DNA from: Nelumbo lutea
Lineage: Eukaryota > Streptophyta > Magnoliopsida > Proteales > Nelumbonaceae
NCBI GenBank assembly: GCA_022828595.1
Contig: JAKGHH010000005.1
Span: forward strand, 29,772,193 to 29,836,192
Length of the DNA: 64,000 nucleotides
Direction: 5' to 3'
This document shows positions 1 through 9,521 of the stretch, one piece after another. Each line of letters begins with the position of its first letter. The first letter of the stretch is position 1. Both the position numbers and the translations under genes were made by a program. Below the pieces are notes generated by a model. The model ran no database searches. It worked only from the letters and a program-made list of their open reading frames with translations, and was not told where the DNA came from.

Positions 1-1145
1 AAAATATATGGGATATTTAGTAAAGTGAAAACTATAAGCTAGGTTCTAGTAAATGACCCTAATAGAAACACATAAGAGTATATAAATGTTTTATATTTTC
101 AACTTTTTAAATAATTAATAATTATTCATATTTTATATACTACTTTTAATAAATTTTTATAATACAAAAATAACAATAATTAATTTCATTTAGGTTTATT
201 CACCAAACTAATGAAACAGACCAACCCGATCAACTCGACCCGAGTTGATTTTAGGTCAGCTTTGGCTCAAAATTTTTCCAATTTGACCAAGTTGGATCAG
301 TTTCACTTTGGCCATTTGTAAACCGACCAAAATTGAATGACTAAACCATGGATATATATATATATTCATATTTTATATTTTAAATATAATTTTTAATATG
401 AAAAATTTGGAAATTTCCTTTCTTAGTCTAAAATGTTTTATATCATAAATCTAATTTTTAATAATTGCACTATAATTTTTAAATTTGAATTTAATTTTTA
501 AGTTTAAATCTTTTGAACCAATTGACCAAACCAAAAAATTGACTCAAATTGATGCAAATTGAGTGGCTCGGTTTTCACAAAAGGTTAGTCGGTTTCAATT
601 CACCAACTCCCCAACCTGACCATGTCAATTTGGTTGGCTAAATAACCCAAGACCAAACCAAACCAACACATGAACACTTATAATTTCAGCTAAATTAATA
701 TATAGTCTCATCTCCGATAAATAACAATAGTTTAATCTACAAAAATTATTGAAAATTTTTAGCGAAAATAGACAATTATTAAAATATATTGAAAATGAAA
801 AAAATATAATAATTACAAAATTACAATAAGTACTAAAAGTATATTAACTTAGTCAATAGATAGTATAATCTCAAATAATAGCTTAATCTCTAATAAATAT
901 TAATCAATAAGTTATAACAAAGATACAATAAGTACAATAAGTACAATAAATTAAATTTAAAAATGTCAATAATAGTAGTTTAATCTCCAAAAATTATTGA
1001 AAGTTTTCTATTAAATAACAAAACAAAATAAATTTATACATAGTCATTGAAAATACATTTATCACAAAAAACAATAAATAATTACTAAAATACAATAAAT
1101 ATTAATTTTAGTATATATAATTATATAATAAATACAGATTAAGAA
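1..1145 (-). mobile_element. Helitron-family internal fragment (inverted copy)
   Basis: This AT-rich stretch reads, as reverse complement, like the internal part of the Helitron at 39412-42133. Matching landmarks include the AAATGACCCTAATAG block (53-67 here, near 41322-41337 there), the block of gaccaa/ttggtc words at 190-340 (41040-41180 there), and the right end near CAGATTAAG at 1135-1143 (about 40508-40516 there). No coding potential is visible. The copy runs off the left window edge, so its 3' Helitron terminus is not visible. It lacks the 312-bp insertion present in the other copy, so it serves as that insertion's empty site. Confidence 0.7.
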
Positions 1146-1345
1146 GGGCAGAAACCAGTCTGCAGATTTTGACATGAACCTACTAAGGGTGGCTACTCAT
1201 CCAGTGAGGCACTGCACTTCTTTGTAGGTCCAAGGTGACTACATGTTGAGGATGGCTTTGATCTTCTCTGGATTAGCTTCGATTCCTCTCTCTGTGCAAA
1301 TGATTTTGGGTCTTGAGGAATGGTGGGGTACTGAGCCTCCCAAGG
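1133..1345 (-). pseudogene. Ty3/gypsy pol fragment (RT to RNase H junction)
   Basis: Read on the minus strand this stretch gives RGIEANPEKIKAILNM, then a stop, then YKEVQCLTG, a stop, and VATLSRFMSKSADWF. The GIEANPEKI motif and the following LxGRxAxLxRF block are characteristic of the region joining reverse transcriptase to RNase H in plant Ty3/gypsy polyproteins. Only about 70 residues remain, with two in-frame stops and at least one frame change. It abuts the Helitron-like fragment on its left. It is a dead remnant with no LTR identifiable beside it. Confidence 0.72.
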
Positions 1346-1439
1346 TAGAAAAGCAGGAATTTGATATATTTTCTTTTTTTTTTTTCCGAAAAGAATGAAT
1401 TCATAACCCAATAATCAAAATTTGCAAGGTGGATGTTGA

Positions 1440-2145
1440 GTTTTATTTTGAAAATTTGAAAAATAAAGGAGGGCAAAATTGACGGCAAAAGGATAATTGG
1501 GTTTTATAAAAATTTTATATGTCACGTGGTGTCAATTGTGAATAGATTGTAACAAAACACTAACGGATGCTAACGATAAGGGAGGATTTAGTCAAATTTC
1601 AAAAATCTTAGGGGTACTTTAAGACAACATGTAAACAATAGGGGTAGAGTTAGTCAAATTCCTAAAAATTAGAGGTACTTTAATAAATTTGCACATTTTA
1701 TTATTAATTCATATATTATAAAATCTATTATAATTATTTATCTATTTTTAAGAAGTTTTTTTTTTTTGTAATTTGTTACATATTTTGTTGTTTTAAATAT
1801 TTAAAATTTAGTTATGTTAAATATTTAAATATTTTTGTCATTTAAAATAGTTAGTTATTTCAATATTTAAAATATTTAGAACCTTTTGTTATTTAAATTT
1901 TCTTTATTTCAAAATTATTGAATAATATTAAATAGGGTTAAATAAAGTACCCCTATGGTTTTGCAAATAGACAAAAAATTAACTTACAGTCTAAAAAATT
2001 ACTTAAGGTACCTTTAAGTCTTTTGATAATAGACATCATTGTTAAATATTGACAAAAAAATGAAATCTCAAATTTATCCTCCATTATTTCTCAAAATTTC
2101 AAAATAGAACCCAATTGATAAATGGTATGTTTTTTTTTTATTTCA
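1440..2145. repeat. Degenerate inverted-repeat element, non-coding
   Basis: Sequence at about 1440-1690 (with ggggtactttaa words) and about 1920-2145 (with aagtacccctatgg) are related in inverted orientation: both carry a GGGTTYTAT...TTTTGAAAATTT-like block and a 'taggggtac' block. This suggests the two arms of a decayed TIR element or two inverted copies. A related start word (agggtaaaatataaaaacc...cctatgg) occurs at 59638. The middle is AT-rich and featureless. Confidence 0.35.
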
Positions 2146-2311
2146 AAACTGATCATGTCTTCTTTTGGAATTTCATACTATCTGTGAGCCAACATAGATT
2201 GATTTAGTTGTTGATGGGTGTCAGCGCAAAGCCCTTTTTTGGGATATAAATCATGGAGTTTAACCTGAAGCCATGTCATAATACATTGGGAAAATTAAGA
2301 TGCAATTACCT

Positions 2312-2486
2312 TCTGTGCCCCACACAAGGGGCGCCCTACAACGTCCCATAGTACATCTCCGCCGTTTATTAGGAACATCTCTGGATGATGACATCATCAG
2401 TTTTGGTACATCATTGGGAGATGTTTCCAATACATGGTGGGGATGTGCTGTGGAACATTGTGGGGCGTCCCCTTGTGGGGCACAGA
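2312..2486. mobile_element. Foldback MITE, copy 1
   Basis: A near-perfect long palindrome of about 175 bp. The left end TCTGTGCCCCACACAAGG pairs with the right end CCTTGTGGGGCACAGA, and the pairing continues inward through the GGAACATCTC / GAGATGTTTCC core to a small loop near 2390-2405. It shares the core with elements at 16347-16480 and 47014-47137, although the outer ends differ. A transcript would fold into one long hairpin. Confidence 0.7.
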
Positions 2487-2830
2487 TTTGAACTCTCATT
2501 TTTCAACACAAGTGATTAAACGATTGAATTTAGCAAGAATAAAATAATACTTTGATAGCTGGTCACCTGGAGTCGACTCGGGGTTTCAAATCCTGGTTTG
2601 TTAATTGTTATACGATAATGAGAGTGAAGAAGATAGAGAATAAATAACAGGAAGAGTGAGAGAGAAAGAGAGAGAAAGAGAGGGGAGACGAGATAGACGG
2701 AGGAGGGAGGTTGCTACTGCTAGCCCCACTAGTTCGAGTTGCAGCGATGGTAACAGAACAGTGGACTCCCGACTGCTCTAGGCCTTGGCAACCCGCACCT
2801 CAAGCTTCTCTGTCCTCTTCTCAGAGTTCC
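2487..2830. repeat. Non-coding spacer with GA-rich simple sequence
   Basis: About 2640-2710 is a degenerate (GA)n purine tract. At 2553-2595 there is a tRNA-like stretch with a B-box-like GGTTTCAAATCC, possibly a SINE scrap, but no A box can be placed with confidence. No gene is supported here. Confidence 0.4.
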
Positions 2831-4160
2831 TTAGGTGTTGATGAAGAACTTCCGCTTTGTCATTGAAACCGACAAAGTACTAGTATGCTTGCAACAAGAA
2901 GACCGTCATCAGTGGCTTAGAACAAAAGGAAAATTTTCTCTAAGGCAACGAGACGAGAAGTTAACATACCTCACCCAAGTGATGCAGAGCAAGGTCCCGG
3001 AGGTTTGGGAACCCTTCATTCACCATAGCCATGCAATTCCTGGGAGGGATCATCCCCGTGACCAAGGCCTTCCCAACGCCCCAAGTGTCGAGGGAGTCTC
3101 CCCTTTTAACCTCCCAATGAGGGTGGAACTTTCACCTTGTCACCAATTGCCCCTCACCTTGTGGCTCTGATGAAGGGAGAGGGCCAAAAGGATGAGGCCC
3201 CCTCGATGCACTACTGCCTTCTCCTCCTCTTTCGCCGCCGTTGGCTGAGCAGTCCTTCTGCACCAACCTCTTCCCCGCAGGGGGTTGAGGTGGATCAGCT
3301 AGCCTCTTCTGGCTAGTCTCTCGACGCTGGTCACCCTCGGCCGGTCTCTTCCCTCGGTCGCCCCCAACGTCGGCTAGGACTAGCGACCGAGGTGTCCTCT
3401 CGGCTGGCACCACCTCCCGTGGTGCTTATCTCTAGAAACATTTTCTTGGTGTCGAGCAACATCGCTACAAGAAAACAAAGCAAACATTAGCACTCACATA
3501 AAGGAAAATGAAAGCTGACAACAAGAATTCTCCTACCGAGGCTGGCAAGGCTAAGACCAGCAAAAACTAGTGGTAACTCTTCCTCCATTAGGGGCTTGGC
3601 CTGGATCATCCCCGACACTTGGATGTGGGTAAACACCTCAACTTCATCATCCCGAAGGTAAGGAGTGGGATTCTCCATGGTTAAGTTCAACCCCCCAGTC
3701 TAACTTGAATGACCAACCCTCGGGACAGGAGACAAAAGAACTTGCTCTTCCAATGGTGCACCGATATAGGGTTGTCAACAGCTTGGTCGCGCCAATCTTG
3801 GAAGTAATAAACGCCCGCCTCCTAAGGGTGTGGCCTTGGCACAAACATGGCATAGAAAATTTTATGGGTCATCACCATGTCTTAGAGCCGAGCCATCACC
3901 AACATTGCAATAATGGTCTTGAGGGCGTTTGGGGCCATCTAATTGATCGAGATGGCATACCACCTCAGCAGCTCAGGGATAAGGGGATGGAGGGGAAACC
4001 AAAAGCCAAACTCTAAGTAATGCTAGTAGACACTGATTTCCCCCTCCTTTGGCATCCACGACCGATCACCGGTATCGGGGATCCTAAGCCTGTAGGTCTG
4101 AGGGATGAAGTACTTCTTGGCCAGGGCCTTTACTTGCTCATGGCCAAGAATACAATCCAA
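2830..4160 (-). pseudogene. Antisense extra ORF of a Tat-lineage gypsy element (gypsy-type 'Transposase_28' domain)
   Basis: The minus strand between about 4150 and 3650 translates piecewise to a recognisable domain: KKYFIPQTYRLRIPDTGDR, EGEISVY, FGFWFPLHPLIPELLRWY, MAPNALKTIIAMLV, then WKSKFFFVSCPEGWSF. This is the putative plant gypsy-type transposon domain (Pfam Transposase_28 as I recall it), found in extra ORFs of plant Ty3/gypsy elements. Stops and frameshifts break it (for example VY-stop-HYLEF). Further minus-strand segments down to about 2830 (including the end HFPLCEC at 3490) may be its C-terminal part. Its orientation is opposite to the LTR-like sequence at about 4950-6060, which fits the known Tat arrangement of an antisense ORF upstream of the 3' LTR. 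The stretch is GC-richer than its surroundings. It is a relic, not a host gene. Confidence 0.62.
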
Positions 4161-4950
4161 ACCAAAGCGGGGAAGACACCCCACCGTTACCCCTCGCCCT
4201 CGACAACCTCAAGGGACCCCAAGGACTCCTCAACTTCCCTTGGCCTCATAGACCCAATGCTCTCATTGGGAGAGTCATCACCCCTTCGACTGCATTCAGC
4301 ACCTACAGAGGCAATCCTCTCCCTCAACACCTCGACCTCGAGTCTTAGAGTAGGAACCTAGGGCTCACCTGAGTAGTCTCCATTGCTTCTAGTAGGCAAT
4401 GGGCTATGGAAGGATCTCACTCCCATGGGGTTTGGGACTTCATAGCACTCTAGGCGGAGAAGTTCTTTACCTAAGAAGATAAGGTCTAGAAGGTTCTAAG
4501 GAAAGCATGAAGGAAGGCTGAGGTTTCTAAAAGCTAAGGCACTTGAAAGCAAATAGTGGGAGCAGACTCCAATTCAATGGCCATGGAGCGATTGCCCCTA
4601 TGGCCCAATCCAACGACTGACATGCGTCACTCACCATGGGAAGACGAAACGATGCCAAGACCGGTCTGCTCATTGATTCAGCTGCTTCACCCAGTGGTGC
4701 TGAACTAGAAGTGGCATGACCCAACCAACTAGACATTCGTCTCACGTACGGACACAGCGCAGTGACCCACCCCGTGCATGACCCTGACCTGAAGTTTGTC
4801 TCGGGCATGGTCTTTACTTGTCATGCAGGGGCCCGTACCGCACATGGGCCAGCCCCCGATGTCAAAGTCCATCCCCCATACGGTCCACAGCTTGCCAACT
4901 GCAAGAACTATCCTACACACAATCAATGCATGAGTACTTGCCACCGGGTG
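4161..4950. other. Non-coding part of the same gypsy relic
   Basis: GC-rich sequence between the antisense ORF remnant and the LTR-like block. I see no intact ORF or clear LTR boundary. It probably belongs to the same Tat-like element (3' untranslated region or U3 start). Confidence 0.35.
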
Positions 4951-6060
4951 TCACCCTCAACGATCGCCAGCCGAAGCTGATGCCTCATATGGATTCACCA
5001 TGAACCATCAAAGTACAAGACATGGGGCAAGTATGCCTTGTACCCATATCTAGCATGGGCTTGAACTTGTAAAAGCTGAGGCCAAGGCCTCCACATGGCA
5101 AAAATTTGTGACGCTCCTTAGAAGGAGAATCAAAGACCAAGTCGATGCTAGTGCAGTCAAAGACTAAGTGCATCCTCGATAAGACAAGGCTGAGGCCCTC
5201 TCCAAAAAAGTTCATTAGTGCCTCCTAGTGAAGACAATGCACTCTCTTCGGCCGAAGCCGAGGTCCTCAGCTAAGACCTCCACCATGAACTCGAGAGTTG
5301 AGGGAAAATGATGTAGGCGCTTATAGCTCTGGCCAATGACATGCACACGCGTGGCGGAAGGTGGCGCGTAGAGCGAATCCAATGAGAGCGCACGCAAAGC
5401 AGAGGCCAGTGCACGATGTAGGGACAATAGAACGGCCACACCCAACAGCATTGGAAGGCTGTGACCTCAAGGTCGGACCGCATCCCAGCTGTCTGCATCC
5501 ACCTACCTCCAAGCGGTCTCAAGTATAAATAGGGGTTGACCCCCCAAGGTGAGCATCTAGACTCTTTACTACTAAGAACTTCCCTGCCTCCCTTGTGCAC
5601 CCGTTTGAGCATCCCAACCTCAAGCCTCATCCACCTCTTGTCACACCCGTGCTAACTTGATCGTCGGGTTCTCCACCTCAGGCCAGCACCCAGGGCCTCT
5701 AACATTCTCTCTCTCTCTCTCTCCACAGGTCTGACTTACCAGCCTTCAGCCACAATGGTCCTCGGACTCATCAGTCAGCCCTTGGCTCGGAAGTGGATTT
5801 ACCTTGTTGCCCTTAGCCCATCTTAGGCAGCAACATGCGCCTTCTTGTATCACTTCAACAGCACATCCGCCATCAAACTTGTTTGATTCGTCATCCCCTC
5901 GCTAAACACCGCCATCAAACTTGCGTGAACGATGCCTGGGCTGAAGCCGGACTCAAGGGCGAGTTACTTTGTCAGATCATGATCTTCTGAATAAATTACT
6001 TTTAAATGAAACATACCAATCTTGTGCAGCTTCCGAGGGAGAAGAGGATGAGTAGTGGAT
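4950..6060 (+). mobile_element. Gypsy LTR-like block with TATA promoter
   Basis: A plus-strand TATA box (TATAAATAGG, 5524-5533) is followed by a pyrimidine-rich leader and by GCTAACTTGATCGTCGGG at 5651-5668, a variant of the conserved 'taacttRagcRtcgg' word seen in R/U5 of Tat-type LTRs. Related words occur in the LTRs at 8368 and in the minus-strand LTRs at 9800 and 12660. A (CT)n tract lies at 5707-5722. The exact TG and CA ends cannot be assigned; both limits are estimates. It would be the 3' LTR of the relic to its left. Confidence 0.5.
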
Positions 6061-7689
6061 GTAGGTTAGAACAAAAAAGAAGCGGTCAAGGAAAATTTAC
6101 CCCATAGGTGGCCCTTGACCAATGACCAAATCACAATTGATCCAAGGTATGCTTCAACCCTTATCATCCTGATGAGTGGTTGATTTCGCAATATCCGAGG
6201 GGTGAGCAATGACCCCTCAATAAATAGGTTAAAAATCTGATTAAGTTGCATAGTATTGGCATTTCAGCTCTTGCTGAGCCAATGGTTGATGATATAAACA
6301 TTGAAACAATGGCAAGAAAAATTAATCTGCCTTGCTTTATGATGAACACCAACAAAAAAAATTGTTTGATGTGGTTATCCTCCTTGAATATTGTTTTGGT
6401 AACTGATAGAGAACAATGCTTGACAGTTAGAATTACTATGATTAATAGTAGTTCTTTTTTATTATTAGTTGTGTATGCTAAATGTGATAAACAAGAAGTG
6501 AAATTTCTCTGGGATGAAATCAATAATTTGGCAATTCAGTTTGGAGAGCCTTGGGTTGTGGCTAGTGATTTTAATGTGATTATGGAGGAGAGTGAGAAAG
6601 CTGGGGGAAGATCTCCGGATAGGTATGCAATGATGGACACTTTATGGTTTGATTGATATTGGCTACAATGGAAACTGCTTCACTTGGTGCAACAACAGAG
6701 AAGGTCTAGATTGCGTTTGGGCTAGATTAGATAGAATATTGGTGAACACTTTATGGGTACAGGAGTTTTCTTTGAAACCTGCAGTCATCTTAATATGACT
6801 TGTTTAGATTATTGTCCCTTAGCTTTTTCAGTTGAAGAGGATATGCAGATAGGTCCTAAACCGTTCAGGGTCCAGCAGATGTGGTTACATCATCCAAGCT
6901 TTTGAGATCTAATCACTCAAACATGGAGAGATCCAATTTATGCGAATCCCCTAGTCAAGTTGTTTCTTAAATTGCATAATCTGAGAGGTGTTCTAAAGAA
7001 GTGGAACAACGATGTCTTTTGTAATATCCATCAGTCTGTTAGGAATGCAGAAGATGAGGTTCAAATGGCTGAATTTATGCACTAGTAGGACAACTCAAGT
7101 GTTTCACTTCAGCAGCTGCGTGAAAAAAGACGAGAGCCGCATGAGATGTACAATTGGGAGGAGATTTTCTAGAGGTAGAAATCTCGTGTTAAGTGGCTGG
7201 CAAAGAGTGTAGAAATTCAAAGTTCTTTCACACGATGGTCAAAGTAAATAGAAGCAGAAATCAGATCAAAAAGTTGAAAGATGGTGATGACAATTGGATT
7301 ACAGATCCCGTAGATTTGAAGCAAAAAGCAGTGGATTACTTTGGTGCTGTTTTGATTGAGGAAGGGGTGTCTATTGACCAACCCTTTCTAGAGGTAATTC
7401 CTAGCCTTGTCATGGTTGATCAGAATGTGGGTTTAATAGAAGCTATTCCTAGGGACGTAAATGGACGGGTTTTGGGTTGGACTTCATCCAAATCAAAATC
7501 CATTTGGACAGATTGGACGGACCAATAAGACATATTGAATTTGGATGGATTGGATGGACCAATATAACACATTGGATTGGACCTGGTTCGTCCATAATGA
7601 ATTTGATGAGGGCGGATTTGGCCCTCCAGTGAAATTGTGACACCTGGCACCTCATGCCAGTCAAGTGCAGCCTCTTGACAACTGGGCAG

Positions 7690-7915
7690 CTCGGCAGAGC
7701 TTGCCACAGGCAGCTTGCCACTTACAGACAGCTCGACAGAGCTTGCCACAGGCAGCTTGCCACTTACAGACAGCTCGACATTGCTCGCCACGGGCAGCTC
7801 GGCGGAACTTGCCACAGGCAGGTTGCCACTTACAGATAGCTCGGCATAGCTCGCCACAGGCAGCTCGACAGAGCTTGCCACAGCTCGCCACAGACAGCTC
7901 AGCATAGCTCACCAC
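7690..7915 (+). repeat. 42-bp tandem repeat upstream of the LTR TATA box
   Basis: Units of about 42 bp built on AGCTTGCCACAGGCAGCTTG. The AGAGC word recurs at 7696 and 7738. There are four to five increasingly diverged copies, lying in the presumed U3. Confidence 0.75.
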
Positions 7916-8640
7916 GGGCAGCTCGGCATAGCTCTCCCCCAGGCAGCTCGCCACTTGCAAGGTAGCTCGGTACAAGGTAGCTCGCGGAAGAGCAGTTTGG
8001 CATATCGCAGGAAGATCTCCTGCCTGACAACCGCATCGGACAGATCCGAAGACCTGTGCCCACGTCTCTCACCAGGCGGCACCGTGCTTGCTAGCCCTGA
8101 GAGTTGTCCCTTGCCTGGCAGAGCCATACTTTGCAACAGTTGCCTGCACCCGCCACCTCAGCTCTGGCAGTAACGGCTGCGGTAGAGAGACAAAGACGGT
8201 TATGCTTGACTTGACAGAGGCGATTACGCCTGATTTGACAGGACACCACTATATAAGGACTCCGACCCCCAAAGACAAAGAAGAGGAAAAAAATGGAGGT
8301 AACGCCTACTCTCTAGCTCTCTCATTTCTCTAATATCATCTTCAAGCTCTCTTCAATCAGAGTGCTAACTTAAGCATCGGAGAGTCCCCACCGGGTAAAT
8401 ACCCCCGAGTCCTCTGATTCAGCTCTCACAGGTTCCTCAGCTTCTGCTGCCTACAAAGAGGAGGAAAATATGAAGTTCTCACAGGTCCCTCAGCTCTCGC
8501 CGCCTACAAAGGAGAGAAGATCACCTCATGCAGAGGGCAGTCGGGTTGCGCTACACCAGGGAGCTCCACCATCCTCTGAGTCACAGGCCGCCTAGGAGCA
8601 GGTCAAATGATGAGTCCACCAGGGTAGCTCACCACCAGGA

Positions 8641-8840
8641 AGCTCGGCATAGCTCTCCCCCAGGCAGTTCGCCATCAGGGAGCTCGGCATAGCTCTCCCC
8701 CAGGCAGTTCGCCATCAGGGAGCTCGGCATAGCTCTCCCCCAGGCAGTTCACCATCAGGGAGCTCGGCATAGCTCTCCCCCAGGCAGTTCGCCATCAGGG
8801 AGCTCGGCATGGCTCTCCCCTAGGCAGTTCGCCACCAGGG
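8641..8840 (+). repeat. 40-bp tandem repeat, five copies
   Basis: AGCTCGGCATAGCTCTCCCC recurs at exactly 40-bp spacing: 8641, 8681, 8721, 8761 and 8801 (the last with one change, CATGGCTC). Copies are nearly identical. The same word also occurs singly at 7921, upstream of the TATA box, so both blocks of this LTR share a repeat vocabulary. Confidence 0.95.
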
Positions 8841-9521
8841 AGCTCCACCATCCTCTCCTGGGAGTAGGTCAAATGACGAGGTACTTAGCAAAAAAAAAAA
8901 AAAATTGGTATGTGACCAGAACTGGTTACATCAGAATTTATATTGAAATGAGCCAATATCTGGTCTATTGATAGAAGATAAGAACATAGGTGTCAATGGA
9001 CCAGGTTTGAGTTGAAACCAAACTAAATTAACAGAAATTTTAACAGATTGAATAGTCTCTAGACCGGTCCAAAATGGTCCAAAATATTCATTGGATTGGA
9101 TTGGACCAAGTCCATTTGTAATAGACTCACATTGGACTGGACTGAATTGGACCAAATCCAGTCCAATTGACACCCCTAGCTATTCCTACAACTAAGGAGG
9201 TTAAGGCAGCAATTTGGTCCATGGATAAAGATAGTGCTCTAGGCCTAGATGGTTTTACGGGTCATTTCTTCACATTGTGCTGGGAGATTGTTGGAGATGA
9301 TGTTGCAGATTTTTGTCTAATAAGTTTGGGTAATTTTTGTTACAAAGTTATAGCAAAACTGATGACAGGTAGGCACCCTAGAATTCTACCTAGTCTGATA
9401 TCCACTGAGCAGGGAGCATTTGTTAAAGGACGGGACATAATGGATAATGTAGCCTTGGTGCAGGAAATGGTGGTTGACATTGATAGAAAGGTGATGGGGG
9501 GAAATGCAATTCTAAAACTGG

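Larger units (their letters stand above)
7636..8890 (+). mobile_element. Repeat-rich LTR-like insertion (solo LTR?)
   Basis: It begins TGTGACACC and ends TTAGCA before an A-tract (8890-8904), matching the TG...CA convention. A TATA box (CTATATAAGG, 8251-8260) is followed by a leader and by GCTAACTTAAGCATCGGAG (8368-8386), the R/U5 word shared with the other gypsy LTRs in the window. Tandem repeats sit on both sides of the promoter (about 7690-7910 and 8641-8840). No internal domain is present and no clear 5-bp target duplication was found. It could instead be a truncated element. Confidence 0.5.
7450..9178. mobile_element. hAT-like non-autonomous element inserted in the LINE
   Basis: The ends are TAGGGACGTAAATGGAC and, inverted, TAGGGGTGTCAATTGGAC. 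They are flanked by a perfect 8-bp duplication GCTATTCC (7442-7449 and 9179-9186), the hAT hallmark. Removing the element and one duplication restores the LINE reading frame across the junction. The two arms (7450-7635 and about 8891-9178) are rich in TTGGATTGGAC words typical of subterminal hAT repeats. A repeat-rich LTR is nested between the arms. No transposase is encoded. Confidence 0.88.
6246..9521 (+). pseudogene. LINE (L1-type) ORF2 relic: endonuclease, linker and partial RT
   Basis: A decayed non-LTR retrotransposon. 6246-6656 encodes part of the endonuclease domain (LLLVVYAKCDKQEVKFLWDE, then PWVVASDFN, the DFN being the catalytic motif, and EKAGGRSPDR), continuing in another frame with CFTWCNNREGLDCVWARLDR. 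7012-7440 carries the linker (RVKWLAKECRNSKFFHTM, NQIKKLKDG, VDYFGAVL). The RT starts after an inserted element: TKEVKAAIWSMDKDSALGLD at 9188, then ISLGNFCYKVIAKLM and EQGAFVKGRDIMDNVALVQE. About 30 residues between DVADF and ISLGNF are missing. It ends at GGNAILKL, just before the expected YD-containing region, where the LTR at 9522 begins. It has several stops and frameshifts, and the 5' end and ORF1 are absent. Confidence 0.85.

Noticed and set aside
2553..2595. tRNA gene candidate (B-box-like GGTTTCAAATCC)
   Set aside because: No A box at the right distance and no cloverleaf can be drawn. At most a SINE scrap.
7420..7975. Long repetitive ORFs with ELPVASxAELSV-type and QLATYRQLD-type repeats
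   Set aside because: They arise from the 42-bp tandem repeat read in different frames on both strands. No start context or family fits.
8641..8840. Five exact 40-bp repeats that could suggest a CRISPR array
   Set aside because: The repeats are directly adjacent with no spacers, and the setting is a plant LTR. It is an ordinary tandem repeat.
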